A program made the translations under genes and the position numbers. Source: an uncultured SAR86 cluster bacterium (GTDB lineage Bacteria > Pseudomonadota > Gammaproteobacteria > Magnimaribacterales > AG-339-G14). From it: DNA of 64,000 nucleotides. This document shows positions 53,297-64,000 of the stretch, one piece after another. Location of the stretch: contig CACOBG010000002.1 of NCBI GenBank assembly GCA_902625415.1, positions 85,783 to 149,782 on the forward strand, given 5' to 3'. A model generated the notes under the pieces. That model worked only from the letters and a program-made list of their open reading frames with translations, was not told the origin of the DNA and did not search any database. Every line of letters begins with the position of its first letter. The stretch's first letter is position 1.

Positions 53297-56098
53297 TTAT
53301 AAAAACTTTCCAGTATAGGACTTTTTGCATTTAGCTAGCTGATTAATATCTCCAGCAGCAACTATTTCTCCTCCACCATTTCCCCCTTCGGGTCCAATAT
53401 CAATAATCCAATCAGAGTTTCTGACCACATCTAAATTATGTTCAATCACAACAATTGTGTTTCCTTGAGAGTTTAATTTTTGTAAAACGTCCATTAGTAG
53501 CTGGACATCATGAAAGTGTAAACCTGTTGTCGGTTCATCTAATAAATAAATTGTTTTACCTGTAGAAGTTTTAGAAAGTTCTTTAGCTAGCTTAACTCTT
53601 TGAGCCTCTCCTCCAGATAGAGTTGTAGCTGGCTGTCCTAACCTCAAATAGCCAAGGCCTACTTGATTCAAAGTATCGAGTTTTTTCTTGATTTTTGGGA
53701 CGGCTTCAAAAAATAAAGAAGCTTGTTCAACAGTCATATTTAGAACTTCTGAGATATTCTTGCTTTTATATTTAACCGTTAAGGTTTCGTTGTTGTATCT
53801 CTTTCCATTACATACGTCACATTTAACATAAACATCTGGGAGAAAATGCATCTCTACTTTTATCATTCCATCTCCCTCACAGGCTTCACATCTTCCTCCT
53901 CTGACATTAAAGCTAAACCTTCCAGGTTTGTATCCTTTAGCTCTAGCCTCTTGAGTTCCGGCAAAAAGTTCTCTTATTGGAGTGAAAATACCTGTATAAG
54001 TTACTGGGTTAGATCGCGGGGTTCTACCTATGGGACTTTGACTTATTTCAATAACTTTATCGACAAGTTCCGTTCCTTCTATTTTTTCAAAAGCCTCAGT
54101 TTTCATGGAACTTTTACTTAAAATATTCGACAGAGCAGGATAGAGCGTTTGATTTATCAAAGTAGATTTTCCAGAACCAGAGACTCCTGTAATAGAAATT
54201 ATATTCCCCAAGGGAATTTCCAAATCTACATTTTTAAGGTTATTTCCTGTACATCCCGATAACTTGATTTTTCCTTTATCTGTAATTTTTTTCTTTTTTT
54301 CTATTTGAATTCTCTTTTTTCCAAAAACATATTGAGAGGTAAGAGAATTTTTGGCTTTCTTAAGAGATTCAACATTTCCAGAGAAACAAACTTCTCCTCC
54401 ATGGATTCCTGCTTTTGGACCTATATCTATAATGTGGTCTGCTTCTTCAATTGTTTCTTGATCATGTTCTACAACGATAACGGTATTACCTAGTTCTTTG
54501 AGTCTTTTTAGAGTAGATAAAAGCTTTTTGTTATCTCTTTGATGTAAGCCTATAGAAGGTTCATCAAGAATGTAGGTTACTCCCACTAAGCCGGCACCAA
54601 TTTGTGAAGCAAGCCTAATTCTCTGGGCTTCACCTCCACTTAAAGTTTCAGCGCTTCTAGAAAGAGTAAGGTAGTTAAGACCAACATCAGATAGGAATGT
54701 TAAGCGCTCTTTAATTTCTTTAATTATTTTTATTGCAATTTCTCCCTTGACCCCTGTCAAAGTTAATTTTTTAAAAAAACTTAGAGCATCACCAATTGTC
54801 ATGCCTACAATTTCAGGTAATGAAAATTTATTTATAAATACACTTCTTGCTTCTAAGTTTAATCTAGTTCCGTTGCACTCATCACAGAGGGTATTCGTCA
54901 TAAACTTTGCATAATATTCTCGTCTAAAATTCGAATCAGTATCTCCAAGTCTTCTTTCAATATTTCTTACAACACCTTCAAAAGGCTTAAAGATCTCTCT
55001 TTTAAAACCTCTTTTAGAAACGTAGCTAAAGTCAACTTCATCATCGCTTCCATATAAGACGATATCTTTTTCTTTTTCTAATAGATCTTCGAAAGGTGTG
55101 TCTAGAGAAAAACCAAAAGTTTGACTAACTCTATTTAACAAATACCTGTTGTGATAAGTGTGACTAGCATCCCAATCCTTTATGGCTCCCTGATTTAGAC
55201 TAAGTTCTGGTCTAACAATTAATTTAGATAAATCTATTTTTGATTTATATCCCAAACCATCACAAGATGGACAAGCGCCAGATGGACTATTAAATGAAAA
55301 CAATCTCGGTTCTAATTCTTGAATACTAAAGCCACATTTAGGGCAGGCCATTTTAGTTGAAAATGCATCAAAACTTTTTTTATCATCCATATCCTGAATT
55401 TCTACCAACCCATTAGACTCAGAGACACAAGTCTCTAAAGACTGTATGAGACGACTATTGTTTTTTGAGTCAATGGTTAGTCTGTCAATCACAATGGATA
55501 TTGAATGTTTTTTATTTTTATCTAGCTTGATTTGATCACTTAAATCGTAAACTGCTCCATTTACAGTTACTCTCACATATCCTTTCATGAGGAGATCATT
55601 AAATAAGTTCAAATGCTCTCCTTTTTGTTCTTTAATTACAGGAGCTAAAATGAAAACTCTTTTTTTGTTAAAACTTTTTAGTATTTTTTTACCTATTTGA
55701 TCAATGGTCTGGCCTTCAAGAGAGATATTATGATCCAAGCATTTTGCAGTTCCTGATCGTGCATAAAGTAATCTAAGATAATCATAAATTTCTGTCACAG
55801 TCCCAACCGTTGATCTTGGATTATGAGAAGTTGATTTTTGCTCAATGGATATAGCAGGAGATAGTCCTTCTATGGTATCAACCTCGGGTTTATCCATGAC
55901 TGAAAGAAATTGTCTAGCATAAGCAGAAAGGGACTCTACATATCTTCTTTGGCCTTCAGCATATAAGGTATCAAATGCAAGAGAGGATTTTCCTGAGCCA
56001 GAAAGGCCAGTTATCACTGTCAATTTATCTCTAGGTATATCTAAATCGATATTCTTAAGATTATGCTGCTTAGCTCCTTTGACATGGATAAATTTCAT
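53297..56098 (-). CDS. uvrA: Excinuclease ABC subunit A
   Basis: [60 protein letters not shown]. Confidence 0.99.
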   Translation of the reverse strand: MKFIHVKGAKQHNLKNIDLDIPRDKLTVITGLSGSGKSSLAFDTLYAEGQRRYVESLSAYARQFLSVMDKPEVDTIEGLSPAISIEQKSTSHNPRSTVGTVTEIYDYLRLLYARSGTAKCLDHNISLEGQTIDQIGKKILKSFNKKRVFILAPVIKEQKGEHLNLFNDLLMKGYVRVTVNGAVYDLSDQIKLDKNKKHSISIVIDRLTIDSKNNSRLIQSLETCVSESNGLVEIQDMDDKKSFDAFSTKMACPKCGFSIQELEPRLFSFNSPSGACPSCDGLGYKSKIDLSKLIVRPELSLNQGAIKDWDASHTYHNRYLLNRVSQTFGFSLDTPFEDLLEKEKDIVLYGSDDEVDFSYVSKRGFKREIFKPFEGVVRNIERRLGDTDSNFRREYYAKFMTNTLCDECNGTRLNLEARSVFINKFSLPEIVGMTIGDALSFFKKLTLTGVKGEIAIKIIKEIKERLTFLSDVGLNYLTLSRSAETLSGGEAQRIRLASQIGAGLVGVTYILDEPSIGLHQRDNKKLLSTLKRLKELGNTVIVVEHDQETIEEADHIIDIGPKAGIHGGEVCFSGNVESLKKAKNSLTSQYVFGKKRIQIEKKKKITDKGKIKLSGCTGNNLKNVDLEIPLGNIISITGVSGSGKSTLINQTLYPALSNILSKSSMKTEAFEKIEGTELVDKVIEISQSPIGRTPRSNPVTYTGIFTPIRELFAGTQEARAKGYKPGRFSFNVRGGRCEACEGDGMIKVEMHFLPDVYVKCDVCNGKRYNNETLTVKYKSKNISEVLNMTVEQASLFFEAVPKIKKKLDTLNQVGLGYLRLGQPATTLSGGEAQRVKLAKELSKTSTGKTIYLLDEPTTGLHFHDVQLLMDVLQKLNSQGNTIVVIEHNLDVVRNSDWIIDIGPEGGNGGGEIVAAGDINQLAKCKKSYTGKFL

Positions 56099-56145
56099 TT
56101 ATTTAATTTTTCTTTTAGATTAGACTAACTTAACAGATATCAATT

Positions 56146-56589
56146 ATGGCTCAAAGCGGAATAAATAAGGTTATATTACTTGGAAATTTAGGACAGGATC
56201 CTGAAGTGAGATACACCGCTGGAGGTGTGCCTATAGCAAATGTATCTATTGCTACTTCAAACAGTTGGAAGGATAAAAACTCTGGAGAGACTGTTGAACA
56301 AACAGAATGGCACAGAATTGTTTTCTTTAATCGTCTTGCAGAAATCGTTGAGCAATATCTTAAAAAAGGCTCAAAAATATATGTAGAGGGACAATTAAGA
56401 ACCAACTCCTGGGAAGATAAAAATACTGGAGAAAAAAAATTCAGAACTGAAATTGTTGCAAGAGAAATGCAAATGCTTAGTTCTAGAGGAGAGATGAGTC
56501 AGCAGAACCAAGATTCAGGATTTGATCAGTCTTCGCAAAATTCTCAAGAAGAAAGCGTGCCTTGGGACGATGAAGATATACCGTTTTAA
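56146..56589 (+). CDS. ssb: Single-stranded DNA-binding protein
   Basis: [23 protein letters not shown]-terminal acidic tip [10 protein letters not shown]. Confidence 0.97.
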   Translation: MAQSGINKVILLGNLGQDPEVRYTAGGVPIANVSIATSNSWKDKNSGETVEQTEWHRIVFFNRLAEIVEQYLKKGSKIYVEGQLRTNSWEDKNTGEKKFRTEIVAREMQMLSSRGEMSQQNQDSGFDQSSQNSQEESVPWDDEDIPF

Positions 56590-57809
56590 TTCTTAAATTT
56601 TGAAAGAACCAAACTTACATTGGTTCCACCAAAACCAAAACTATTACTCATAAACGAATCAAATTCTTTTTCTAAAGATTTTTCAGGAATATTTATGCCA
56701 TCTGCTTCAGGAATCGGATCAGTCAAGTTTTTATTTCCGGCAATGAAATTTCCATTCATCATAAGTATGCTGTAAATGCATTCTTGTACACCTGCGGCCC
56801 CTAAAGTATGTCCAGTAAGGGATTTTGTTGAGCTTACTAATGGAATATCATCTTTGAATACTGATTTTATAGCATTCAACTCAATTGGATCTCCAGCAGG
56901 AGTTGAGGTTCCATGGGCATTAAGATAATCAACAGATTTTAAACCGCTCATTTCTAGGGACTTTTTCATGCAATTTTTTGCTCCTTCACCAGACGGAGCA
57001 ACCATATCATCCCCATCGGATGTTGCTGAGTATCCTTTTATTTCAGCATATATTTTCGCTTTTCTTGATAAGGCATGTTCCAACTCTTCAACTATCAGAA
57101 TTCCTCCTCCTCCCGAAATCACAAAACCATCTCTATTTTCGTCAAAAGGTCTTGAGGCCGCTGTAGGGTTTTCATTGTAATTGCTTGATAAAGCTCCCAT
57201 AGCATCGAACAATCCAGATTGCGTCCAATGTTCGTCTTCTGCTCCACCCGCAATAATTACATCTTGATTACCAAGTTGGATTTGCTCCCAAGCCGAACCT
57301 ATACAATGAGCACTGGTTGAGCAAGCTGATGAAATCGAGAAATTTACTCCTTTGATTTTTAAAGAAGTAGCTAGACAAGCCGAAACTGTACTTCCCATAG
57401 TTTGGGTGACACGGTAAGGACCAACTCTTTTAACTCCTTTTTCTCTTAAAATATCTGCTGCATCAACTTGACTTCGGGAAGATGCTCCACCAGAACCCGC
57501 GATGACTCCAATTCTGTCTGTTTCAAAGATACTTTCAGGTAATTCTGAATCTCTTAATGCGTCTAAAGCACTTAAGTAGGAATAAGCTGCAGCTTCTCCC
57601 ATAAATCTAAATAATTTTCTGTCTATTAAATCTTTAAGGTCAATTAAAATTGATCCAGAAACTTTACTTCTAAATCCTAAGTCATTGTATTCATCATTTT
57701 TTGATACTCCCGAAATTCCTTGCCTCAAGGAATTAGATATCTCTTCTAAGTTATTTCCAATGCAGGAAATTGAACCCATTCCTGTAATAACTGCTCTTTT
57801 TTTTGTCAT
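56586..57809 (-). CDS. fabB: Beta-ketoacyl-ACP synthase I
   Basis: [49 protein letters not shown] at 57809 preferred over 57842, which lies in fabA. Confidence 0.95.
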   Translation of the reverse strand: MTKKRAVITGMGSISCIGNNLEEISNSLRQGISGVSKNDEYNDLGFRSKVSGSILIDLKDLIDRKLFRFMGEAAAYSYLSALDALRDSELPESIFETDRIGVIAGSGGASSRSQVDAADILREKGVKRVGPYRVTQTMGSTVSACLATSLKIKGVNFSISSACSTSAHCIGSAWEQIQLGNQDVIIAGGAEDEHWTQSGLFDAMGALSSNYNENPTAASRPFDENRDGFVISGGGGILIVEELEHALSRKAKIYAEIKGYSATSDGDDMVAPSGEGAKNCMKKSLEMSGLKSVDYLNAHGTSTPAGDPIELNAIKSVFKDDIPLVSSTKSLTGHTLGAAGVQECIYSILMMNGNFIAGNKNLTDPIPEADGINIPEKSLEKEFDSFMSNSFGFGGTNVSLVLSKFKN

Positions 57810-57810
57810 G

Positions 57811-58332
57811 TTAGAAATTTTGTGGATCTTCGAATAAACCAACTCTTAAATCCTTAGCAGAATAGATTTCTTTACCATCAACAAACATCAATCCATCAGC
57901 AAATCCAATAACGAGCTTTTGTTTCCTAATCCTTTTGATACTGATTTTATATTCAACTAATTTAGCTTTTGGCAGTACTTGTCCATAAAATTTTACTTGT
58001 CCCGAGCCTAAGGCTCGTCCAATTCCGCTATTTCCTTCCCACAAAAGATAAAAACCTAGTAATTGCCACATTGCGTCAAGTCCAAGACAACCCGGCATCA
58101 CTGGATCTGTTGAAAAATGACAGTCAAAGAACCATAGCTCAGGATTTATATCCAACTCGCCTTGAATTTCACCAATGTTGTAATCACCTTTAGAATCGTT
58201 TATCTCAACAATCCTATCCATCATCAACATTTCATTATTAGGCAATCTTCCATTTCCCAGTCCAAATAAGTCACCATTTGAGCAAGCTATTAGCTCGTCT
58301 TTAGAAAAATTATGTTTATTTTTTAAATCCAT
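57811..58332 (-). CDS. fabA: 3-hydroxydecanoyl-ACP dehydratase/isomerase
   Basis: [43 protein letters not shown]. Confidence 0.97.
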   Translation of the reverse strand: MDLKNKHNFSKDELIACSNGDLFGLGNGRLPNNEMLMMDRIVEINDSKGDYNIGEIQGELDINPELWFFDCHFSTDPVMPGCLGLDAMWQLLGFYLLWEGNSGIGRALGSGQVKFYGQVLPKAKLVEYKISIKRIRKQKLVIGFADGLMFVDGKEIYSAKDLRVGLFEDPQNF

Positions 58333-58418
58333 TTCTTAACAACTTCCTTACCTTTCTTAAAGATTGCGAGGAAAGACTTTATCCTATACTATTCGGTTCT
58401 ATTTTGTAATTTGTAAAG

Positions 58419-58736
58419 ATGTACGCAGTAATAAAAAGCGGAGGAAAGCAACATAAAGTTTCAGAAGGAGAGGAAATTCTTCTTGAAAAGATTTCTCTTG
58501 ATGAAGGAGAAGTCATAGAGTTCTCTGAAGTTTTAGCTGTAAACAAAGACGGTAATTTAAATGTTGGTAAGCCTCTTTTAGAGGGAGCTGTTGTAAAAGG
58601 GACGGTTTTAAATCATCTCAAGACAAAAAAAATTACTGTCATTAAAATGAAAAGAAGAAAAGATTACAGAAAAAAACAAGGACATAGGCAGAATTTAACA
58701 AAAGTAAAAATTGAATCTATAAGTTATGGCGCATAA
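58419..58736 (+). CDS. rplU: 50S ribosomal protein L21
   Basis: [40 protein letters not shown]. Confidence 0.98.
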   Translation: MYAVIKSGGKQHKVSEGEEILLEKISLDEGEVIEFSEVLAVNKDGNLNVGKPLLEGAVVKGTVLNHLKTKKITVIKMKRRKDYRKKQGHRQNLTKVKIESISYGA

Positions 58737-58986
58737 AAAAGCAGGTGGAAGTTCCAGAAATGGAAGAGATTCTGAGTCAAAAAGACTTGGTGTCAAAAGG
58801 TATGGTGGCCAAGCAGTTTCTGCTGGAGAAATACTCGTAAGACAAAGAGGAACAAAATTTCATCCCGGACAGAACGTAGGTATCGGAAAAGATCATACGC
58901 TTTTCGCAAAATGTGATGGAAAAGTTTTCTTTAACAAAAAAGGAAAAAACCTCAAGCAATTTGTCAATATAGAATCTACTTCATAA
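58726..58986 (+). CDS. rpmA: 50S ribosomal protein L27
   Basis: [29 protein letters not shown]. Confidence 0.99.
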   Translation: MAHKKAGGSSRNGRDSESKRLGVKRYGGQAVSAGEILVRQRGTKFHPGQNVGIGKDHTLFAKCDGKVFFNKKGKNLKQFVNIESTS

Positions 58987-58990
58987 TGTC

Positions 58991-60001
58991 ATGCGCTTCA
59001 TCGATGAAGCAGTAATTGAAATATCTTCGGGAGGCGGTGGTAACGGCTGTCTTAGCTTCCGTCGTGAGAAGTTTATTCCTAAAGGAGGACCCGATGGTGG
59101 TGATGGCGGGAAAGGTGGCAATATAAATTTTATCGCGAAAGAATCTTTGCATACTTTGCAAGATTTCAAACTCAAAAGAAAATACAAAGCTCAAAATGGC
59201 CGGCAGGGAAAAGGCAAAAATATGCATGGAAAGGATGGTGAAGATACTATCCTAGAGGTGCCATTAGGAACTATATTAATTAATGATGAAACGGATGAAT
59301 TTCTTTGTGATCTCACAAAATCGAACCAGGTATATACGGCTGTAACAGGAGGTAAAGGAGGCCTTGGTAATGCAAGGTTTAAGACATCGACCAATAGGGC
59401 TCCAAGAAAAACAACTGAAGGAAAATTGGGGGAAATACTAAAAATAAGACTAGAGCTAAAAGTTTTAGCAGATGTAGGGCTTTTAGGTAAGCCTAATGCA
59501 GGAAAATCAACTTTAATCTCAAAAATATCTTCTGCCAAACCCAAAATTGCTGATTATCCTTTTACAACATTAAGCCCTAATCTTGGTGTAGTTAAGATAA
59601 ATAGTTACTCAAGTTTTGTTGTAGCTGATATTCCAGGATTGATTCCGGGAGCTTCAGAAGGGATTGGACTTGGAATAGAATTTTTGAAGCATCTTTCTAG
59701 GGTTGAAATACTTTTACACCTCATTGATGTTGAGGAAGGGGATTCTGAAAAGATTAGAAAAGATTTTGATGACATTAATAAAGAATTAAAAGAATTTAGT
59801 GAAGAGTTAAAACAAAAAGAACAATGGGTCGTGATTAGTAAAATAGATAAAATCTCTCAAGACAAAAGAAAGCAGTTAGAAAAGGAATCAAAAAAACTTT
59901 TCAGCAACAAAAATGTCTTTTATGTATCATCGATTTCTGGATCAGGTTTAGAGAAAATGACTCAAAGTATTGGAAATAGATTGGCAAATGAAAAAAATTA
60001 A
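58991..60001 (+). CDS. obgE: GTPase Obg/CgtA
   Basis: MRFIDEAVIEISSGGGGNGCLSFRREKFIPKGGPDGGDGG, GKPNAGKSTLIS. Confidence 0.98.
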   Translation: MRFIDEAVIEISSGGGGNGCLSFRREKFIPKGGPDGGDGGKGGNINFIAKESLHTLQDFKLKRKYKAQNGRQGKGKNMHGKDGEDTILEVPLGTILINDETDEFLCDLTKSNQVYTAVTGGKGGLGNARFKTSTNRAPRKTTEGKLGEILKIRLELKVLADVGLLGKPNAGKSTLISKISSAKPKIADYPFTTLSPNLGVVKINSYSSFVVADIPGLIPGASEGIGLGIEFLKHLSRVEILLHLIDVEEGDSEKIRKDFDDINKELKEFSEELKQKEQWVVISKIDKISQDKRKQLEKESKKLFSNKNVFYVSSISGSGLEKMTQSIGNRLANEKN

Positions 60002-60773
60002 TCCTAAAAAACTAATTGTAATTAAAGCGGGTTCAAGTCTAACAACTTTGTCATCAGGGATGCCTAATTTGAAATTTATAAAGTCAATTTCTGAGCAAAT
60101 TTTTAGACTTTATAAAAAGGGATTTCATATCGTTTTGGTTTCTTCAGGTGCTATTGCTCAAGGCATGAAAATATGGAATTTAACTTCTAAGCCTAAGTCA
60201 GTTGATTTTCTCCAAGCTTTATCTGCATCCGGTCAGATTGGACTAATAAATAGCTATCAAAAAGAGTTTAAAAGATTTAATTTAATCGCCGCACAAGTTT
60301 TATTAAGCCATTCTGATTTCGGTGTTAAAAACCGTTCTGAAAATGCTAAAAATAGTATTTATAATCTTATAAAACTAGGCGCCATCCCGATCATCAATGA
60401 AAACGATTCAATATCCACAGAAGAAATTCTAAATGGGGATAATGATAGGCTAAGTGGAAAAGTTGCAACATTATTAAATTCAAAAAAACTATTTATTCTG
60501 ACAGATCAAAATGGACTCTATGATAAAAATCCTGATCAAAATTCTGACGCGAGGTTAATTGGTAAAATCAACCTCAATAAGTTTGACTTTAAGAAAGTAT
60601 CTTTTGGAAACTCAGGTATTTTAGGGAGAGGAGGAATGACAACTAAGATAAAAGCTGCAAGAGATTTCCTCAACAAGACCAATGAAGTTTGGATACTTAA
60701 TGGCAATCATGAAGGAATTGTAGAAAAGGCAATTCTAGAAAACCCTTTCGGAACAAAAATATATTTAACCTAA
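59988..60773 (+). CDS. proB: Glutamate 5-kinase (short form)
   Basis: LIVIKAGSSL, VSSGAIAQGM, PIINENDSIS, GRGGMTTKIKAA; 261 aa, C-terminal PUA domain absent. Confidence 0.94.
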   Translation: MKKINPKKLIVIKAGSSLTTLSSGMPNLKFIKSISEQIFRLYKKGFHIVLVSSGAIAQGMKIWNLTSKPKSVDFLQALSASGQIGLINSYQKEFKRFNLIAAQVLLSHSDFGVKNRSENAKNSIYNLIKLGAIPIINENDSISTEEILNGDNDRLSGKVATLLNSKKLFILTDQNGLYDKNPDQNSDARLIGKINLNKFDFKKVSFGNSGILGRGGMTTKIKAARDFLNKTNEVWILNGNHEGIVEKAILENPFGTKIYLT

Positions 60774-61028
60774 TTTTTTAATAGATTTAATCAATCTAGA
60801 TTTTTGACGAGCAACCGCATTTTTAGGAAGAACTTTCTTGTTAGCTAATTTATCAAGGACTTTTTGAGTTGAAATGAATAAGTCTTTAGCCTTAGTTGCA
60901 TCATTTTCTTTTATAGCATCTTCAACATTTCTTATCATTGTTCTCATGGAAGCCCTTTGAGAACTCTTTAAAGAATTTCTAGAGTTAGCTTGCCTAGACC
61001 TTTTTTTAGCTGATTGAATATTTGCCAT
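60765..61028 (-). CDS. rpsT: 30S ribosomal protein S20
   Basis: MANIQSAKKRSRQANSRNSLKSSQRASMRT. Confidence 0.96.
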   Translation of the reverse strand: MANIQSAKKRSRQANSRNSLKSSQRASMRTMIRNVEDAIKENDATKAKDLFISTQKVLDKLANKKVLPKNAVARQKSRLIKSIKKLG

Positions 61029-61061
61029 AGGTGGCGATGATGAAGAGAATTTGGATTAATG

Positions 61062-61835
61062 TCAACTTTCTATTTTAATTTTTATAAATAAACATAACTT
61101 GTAAATTAATCTTGTAAATTCGTTGACTAATCTATAAGGAATCATTACCCAATATCTTCTATAAAAAGAATATTTGAATTCACTCTTCGCTTGGATATAT
61201 GAGTTTCCCTCATGTAACTCCTCTTTAAGATATACAGGCGCTGGCGAGATACTTAAGGATCGTAAAGACAAAAGCCAATCTCTATCAATTGCATGATCGA
61301 TAGGAAGACTCATTTTATTAAGTTTGTTTAGTATATTCTTAGCTGCACGCCTGTTGATCAAATAACAGCCTGTTCCAGATTTAAATCCTAAGTTCAAAGA
61401 CAGATAGAAGTCCTTATAGATTTTTTGTAATTTTATTGGGATTCCTTTTTCTTTATTTCTATCACTTCCTCCGCTCAATCTTAATAAATCAAAATGTATT
61501 CTGGAACTTAGAGCTCCATTGATAATCTCAATTATGTCCTTATTGAACTCAATATCATCTTCACAGACGAGAGCAAGGTCTTCATTTGTAGTAAGAAATT
61601 TTTTTAGAACATTTAAATGACTAAAATAACAGCCTAATTCTCCAAGATTTGTTCTTTTGCCGTGCAACAAATTATATTTTACTTCTGAATAATTTTTATG
61701 AGGCAGTAACAATTCTTTACCATCTACAGCAATCTCAAGATTAAAATTTATACCTACCTTATCAAATACTTCTTTTGCGGAAATTAGCCTGTCATTTGCT
61801 CTTTTTAAATTTATTAAGTAGGCAATCACATTCAC
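61062..61835 (-). CDS. Glycosyltransferase family 25 (LPS biosynthesis-type)
   Basis: AYLINLKRANDRLISAKEVF, GELGCYFSHLNVLKKFL, ALVCEDDIEF, GTGCYLINRRAAKNIL. Confidence 0.85.
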   Translation of the reverse strand: MNVIAYLINLKRANDRLISAKEVFDKVGINFNLEIAVDGKELLLPHKNYSEVKYNLLHGKRTNLGELGCYFSHLNVLKKFLTTNEDLALVCEDDIEFNKDIIEIINGALSSRIHFDLLRLSGGSDRNKEKGIPIKLQKIYKDFYLSLNLGFKSGTGCYLINRRAAKNILNKLNKMSLPIDHAIDRDWLLSLRSLSISPAPVYLKEELHEGNSYIQAKSEFKYSFYRRYWVMIPYRLVNEFTRLIYKLCLFIKIKIES

Positions 61836-61845
61836 AATTATACAT

Positions 61846-62197
61846 TGGTGGAGGCGGCGGGTATCGAACCCGCGTCCATCAATTTATCCCTATCAGCTCT
61901 ACATGCTTAGATTCATCTTTTAAATTCCTTTTTTAACTCTCCGATGAGCAGGATAGATAAAAAGTATTCTGTTAAAACTTTTCAGAAAAACCACAGAAAT
62001 AATTTTCTGAGCAACCTATTAATTGACTTTCGCTTACCCTAATAGGTATTAGATAAAGAAAGCTAGCCAAATTATGCGGCTAGAGCGTAGTTTGCTTTAT
62101 TGCCAACTAATTTTTTTGTAACTTCATTTTACGAGTTAGTTACATTCTCGACATGCACATTAAGTTCAAAAACGGATGTCTAATCCATTTCGCCCCC
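61846..62197 (-). ncRNA. ssrA: tmRNA
   Basis: 5' GGGGGCGAAATGG..., conserved TGTGCATGTCGAG, tag ORF GNKANYALAA, 3' GGACGCGGGTTCGATACCCGCCGCCTCCACCA. Confidence 0.97.
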
Positions 62198-62224
62198 AAA
62201 TGGACAACCATTTTAATTAAATTT

Positions 62225-62698
62225 TTAAAACTTGCTATTAAGTTTTAAATTTTTAGCTTTTTCCTTTTTCCATTCCTTTTGCTTGATGCTTTCTCTTTTA
62301 TCAAACTTTGATTTTCCTTTCCCTAAACTAATTTTTAATTTCACTAAATTTTCTTTCCAAAAAATTTTTATCGGTAGACAAGTAAGACCTTTTTCTTGTG
62401 TTCCTTTAAAGATTTTCGATAATTCTGACTTGGTAAGTAATAATTTTCTTGTCCTCAAAGGGTCAACTTCATGAGTGACTTCTTGTAGGGGAGAAATAGA
62501 CATGCCAATAATCCATGCTTCTCCCTTTTTCATTAAAATGTAACTATCTTTGATATCTACTCTTGATGATCTAATAGACTTAACTTCCCAACCTAATAAG
62601 GATATCCCGGCTTCAAAATTTTCACCCAATTCATAATTGAACTTAGCTTGTCTATTTTCAATGATAGGTTTTCTATTAATTTTTTTATCTTGGCCCAT
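62225..62698 (-). CDS. smpB: SsrA-binding protein
   Basis: IIENRQAKFNYELGENFEAGISLLGWEVKSIRSSRVDIKDSYILMKKGEAWIIGMSISP; start reset to ATG at 62698. Confidence 0.96.
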   Translation of the reverse strand: MGQDKKINRKPIIENRQAKFNYELGENFEAGISLLGWEVKSIRSSRVDIKDSYILMKKGEAWIIGMSISPLQEVTHEVDPLRTRKLLLTKSELSKIFKGTQEKGLTCLPIKIFWKENLVKLKISLGKGKSKFDKRESIKQKEWKKEKAKNLKLNSKF

Positions 62699-62741
62699 TG
62701 GATTAGTATAACTTGTTAAAAGTCCTATAGAATTATTTGAA

Positions 62742-64000
62742 ATGAGTACTTCAAAAATTTGGCAAGGAAATTCAACCTTCATCTTAGCCGCGGCAGGATC
62801 CGCTGTTGGATTAGGTAACATTTGGAAATTTCCTTATATGGTTGGTTCGAATGGAGGAAGTGCGTTTGTTCTAATTTATCTGATTTGTATATTTGCTATC
62901 GGATTGCCGGTCATGGTTTCTGAAATAATAATTGGAAAATATGGCCGGAAAAGTCCTGTTAATTCATTAAAAAAAATATCGCAAGAATATGAAATCAATA
63001 TTAATTGGAAATATTTAGGAGTATTAGGAGCTTTAGCAGGGATTCTCATACTTTCTTATTATAGTGTTTTTGCCGGAATGGCTTTTTCTTACATTTTTAA
63101 CTTATTTCCATCAGGACTTGAAAATCCATCGAATTATTCATCTAAATATTTTTTAGACTTTACTTCCTCTCCCGGAAAGTTAATTTTTTGGCATACTCTT
63201 TTTCTTATTACCACATGTTTAATCGTAGGGCTTGGCGTTATTAAAGGAATAGGTAAATCTGTAAATTTTTTAATGCCTTTCCTATTCATATTCATCATTT
63301 TGATTTCATTATATTCATCTTATGTTGGAGACTTAAAAAGCACTTTGAGGTTTTTATTCAATCCAGATTTTTCCGTCATTACGCCTGATATAGTCATTAG
63401 TGCTATGGGTCAAGCTTTTTTTTCCTTATCTATTGGAATGGGAGCAATTATGGCTTATGGAGCCTATATGCCTGAAAAACAACTCATAGGCAAAACTGTC
63501 CTTACGATTATCCTATTAGATACTTTTGTTGCACTTGCTGCTGGAATAGCTATTTTTCCAATTGTATTTAGCAATGCCTCATTAGAAGTAACTGCAGGTC
63601 CAGGACTTTTATTTGAGACTTTGCCAGTTGCATTTTATTCTCTTCCTTATGGAAACTTATTCTCCATTATCTTTTTTTTATTAATATCAATTGCAGCATT
63701 AAGTTCTTCAATATCGCTTTTAGAACCTTTTACCGCTTGGATGGAGGAGAAAAAAAAATATACAAGATCGATAATTGTTGTTTTTTTAGGCTCATTAATT
63801 TGGTTTTTAGGGCTTGCCAGCATCCTTTCGTTTAATATCTGGTCGGATGTAACATTATTTGGATTAAATTTTTTAGAGTTATTGGATTACCTGACTAACA
63901 ATCTTATGTTGCCCTTAGGTGGTTTTTTTGTTGTCTTGTTAATTGGATGGTTTATGCCTTATGACTTTATAAAAGAAAATTTAAATTTTAATGAATTTAG
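62742..64000 (+). CDS. SLC6/NSS family sodium-dependent transporter (3' end outside window)
   Basis: MSTSKIWQGNSTFILAAAGSAVGLGNIWKFPYMVGSNGGSAFVLIYL...GQAFFSLSIGMGAIMAYGAYMP; open to the window edge, absent from ORF track. Confidence 0.93.
   Translation, partial: MSTSKIWQGNSTFILAAAGSAVGLGNIWKFPYMVGSNGGSAFVLIYLICIFAIGLPVMVSEIIIGKYGRKSPVNSLKKISQEYEININWKYLGVLGALAGILILSYYSVFAGMAFSYIFNLFPSGLENPSNYSSKYFLDFTSSPGKLIFWHTLFLITTCLIVGLGVIKGIGKSVNFLMPFLFIFIILISLYSSYVGDLKSTLRFLFNPDFSVITPDIVISAMGQAFFSLSIGMGAIMAYGAYMPEKQLIGKTVLTIILLDTFVALAAGIAIFPIVFSNASLEVTAGPGLLFETLPVAFYSLPYGNLFSIIFFLLISIAALSSSISLLEPFTAWMEEKKKYTRSIIVVFLGSLIWFLGLASILSFNIWSDVTLFGLNFLELLDYLTNNLMLPLGGFFVVLLIGWFMPYDFIKENLNFNEF

Noticed and set aside
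62699-62821. N-terminal extension of smpB in the ORF track
   Set aside because: It runs antisense through the NSS transporter start; SmpB homology begins just after 62698.

Overview
AT-rich bacterial chromosome segment with a gammaproteobacterial gene order. The streamlined marine, SAR86-like affiliation is my inference and was not searched. The core is an almost uninterrupted ~29 kb block of translation and transcription genes (about 24.2-53.3 kb): tRNA-Tyr, tRNA-Thr, tuf, tRNA-Trp, secE, nusG, rplKAJL, rpoBC, rpsLG, fusA, then the S10, spc and alpha operons through rplQ. Left of it are a sulfatase fragment, a TonB-dependent receptor with acidic/His-rich loops beside a small His-rich secreted protein, an epoxide hydrolase, a desaturase, an AhpC/TSA-like protein, a crotonase, tRNA-Ala, an FkbM methyltransferase, a D-aminoacylase-like amidohydrolase, an MFS transporter, coaE-yacG, a stand-alone TenI/ThiE-like domain, argJ, secA, lpxC, rlmB, rnr, rraA, a GH3 glucosidase and birA. 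Right of it are uvrA, ssb, fabB, fabA, rplU-rpmA-obg-proB, rpsT, a GT25 glycosyltransferase, ssrA (tmRNA), smpB and a truncated SLC6/NSS transporter. I saw no CRISPR array, transposase, integrase or prophage genes. The observations most worth checking are: (1) an apparent +1 frameshift at an A6 tract near the 3' end of rpsC; (2) an L10-type leader whose last hairpin arm can instead pair with the rplJ Shine-Dalgarno; (3) promoters placed so close to start codons that the mRNAs may be leaderless, one with a perfect 17-bp palindrome over its -35; (4) the TonB receptor/His-rich protein pair; (5) the tuf stop codon overlapping the tRNA-Trp 5' end. I found no clearly new multi-gene system.
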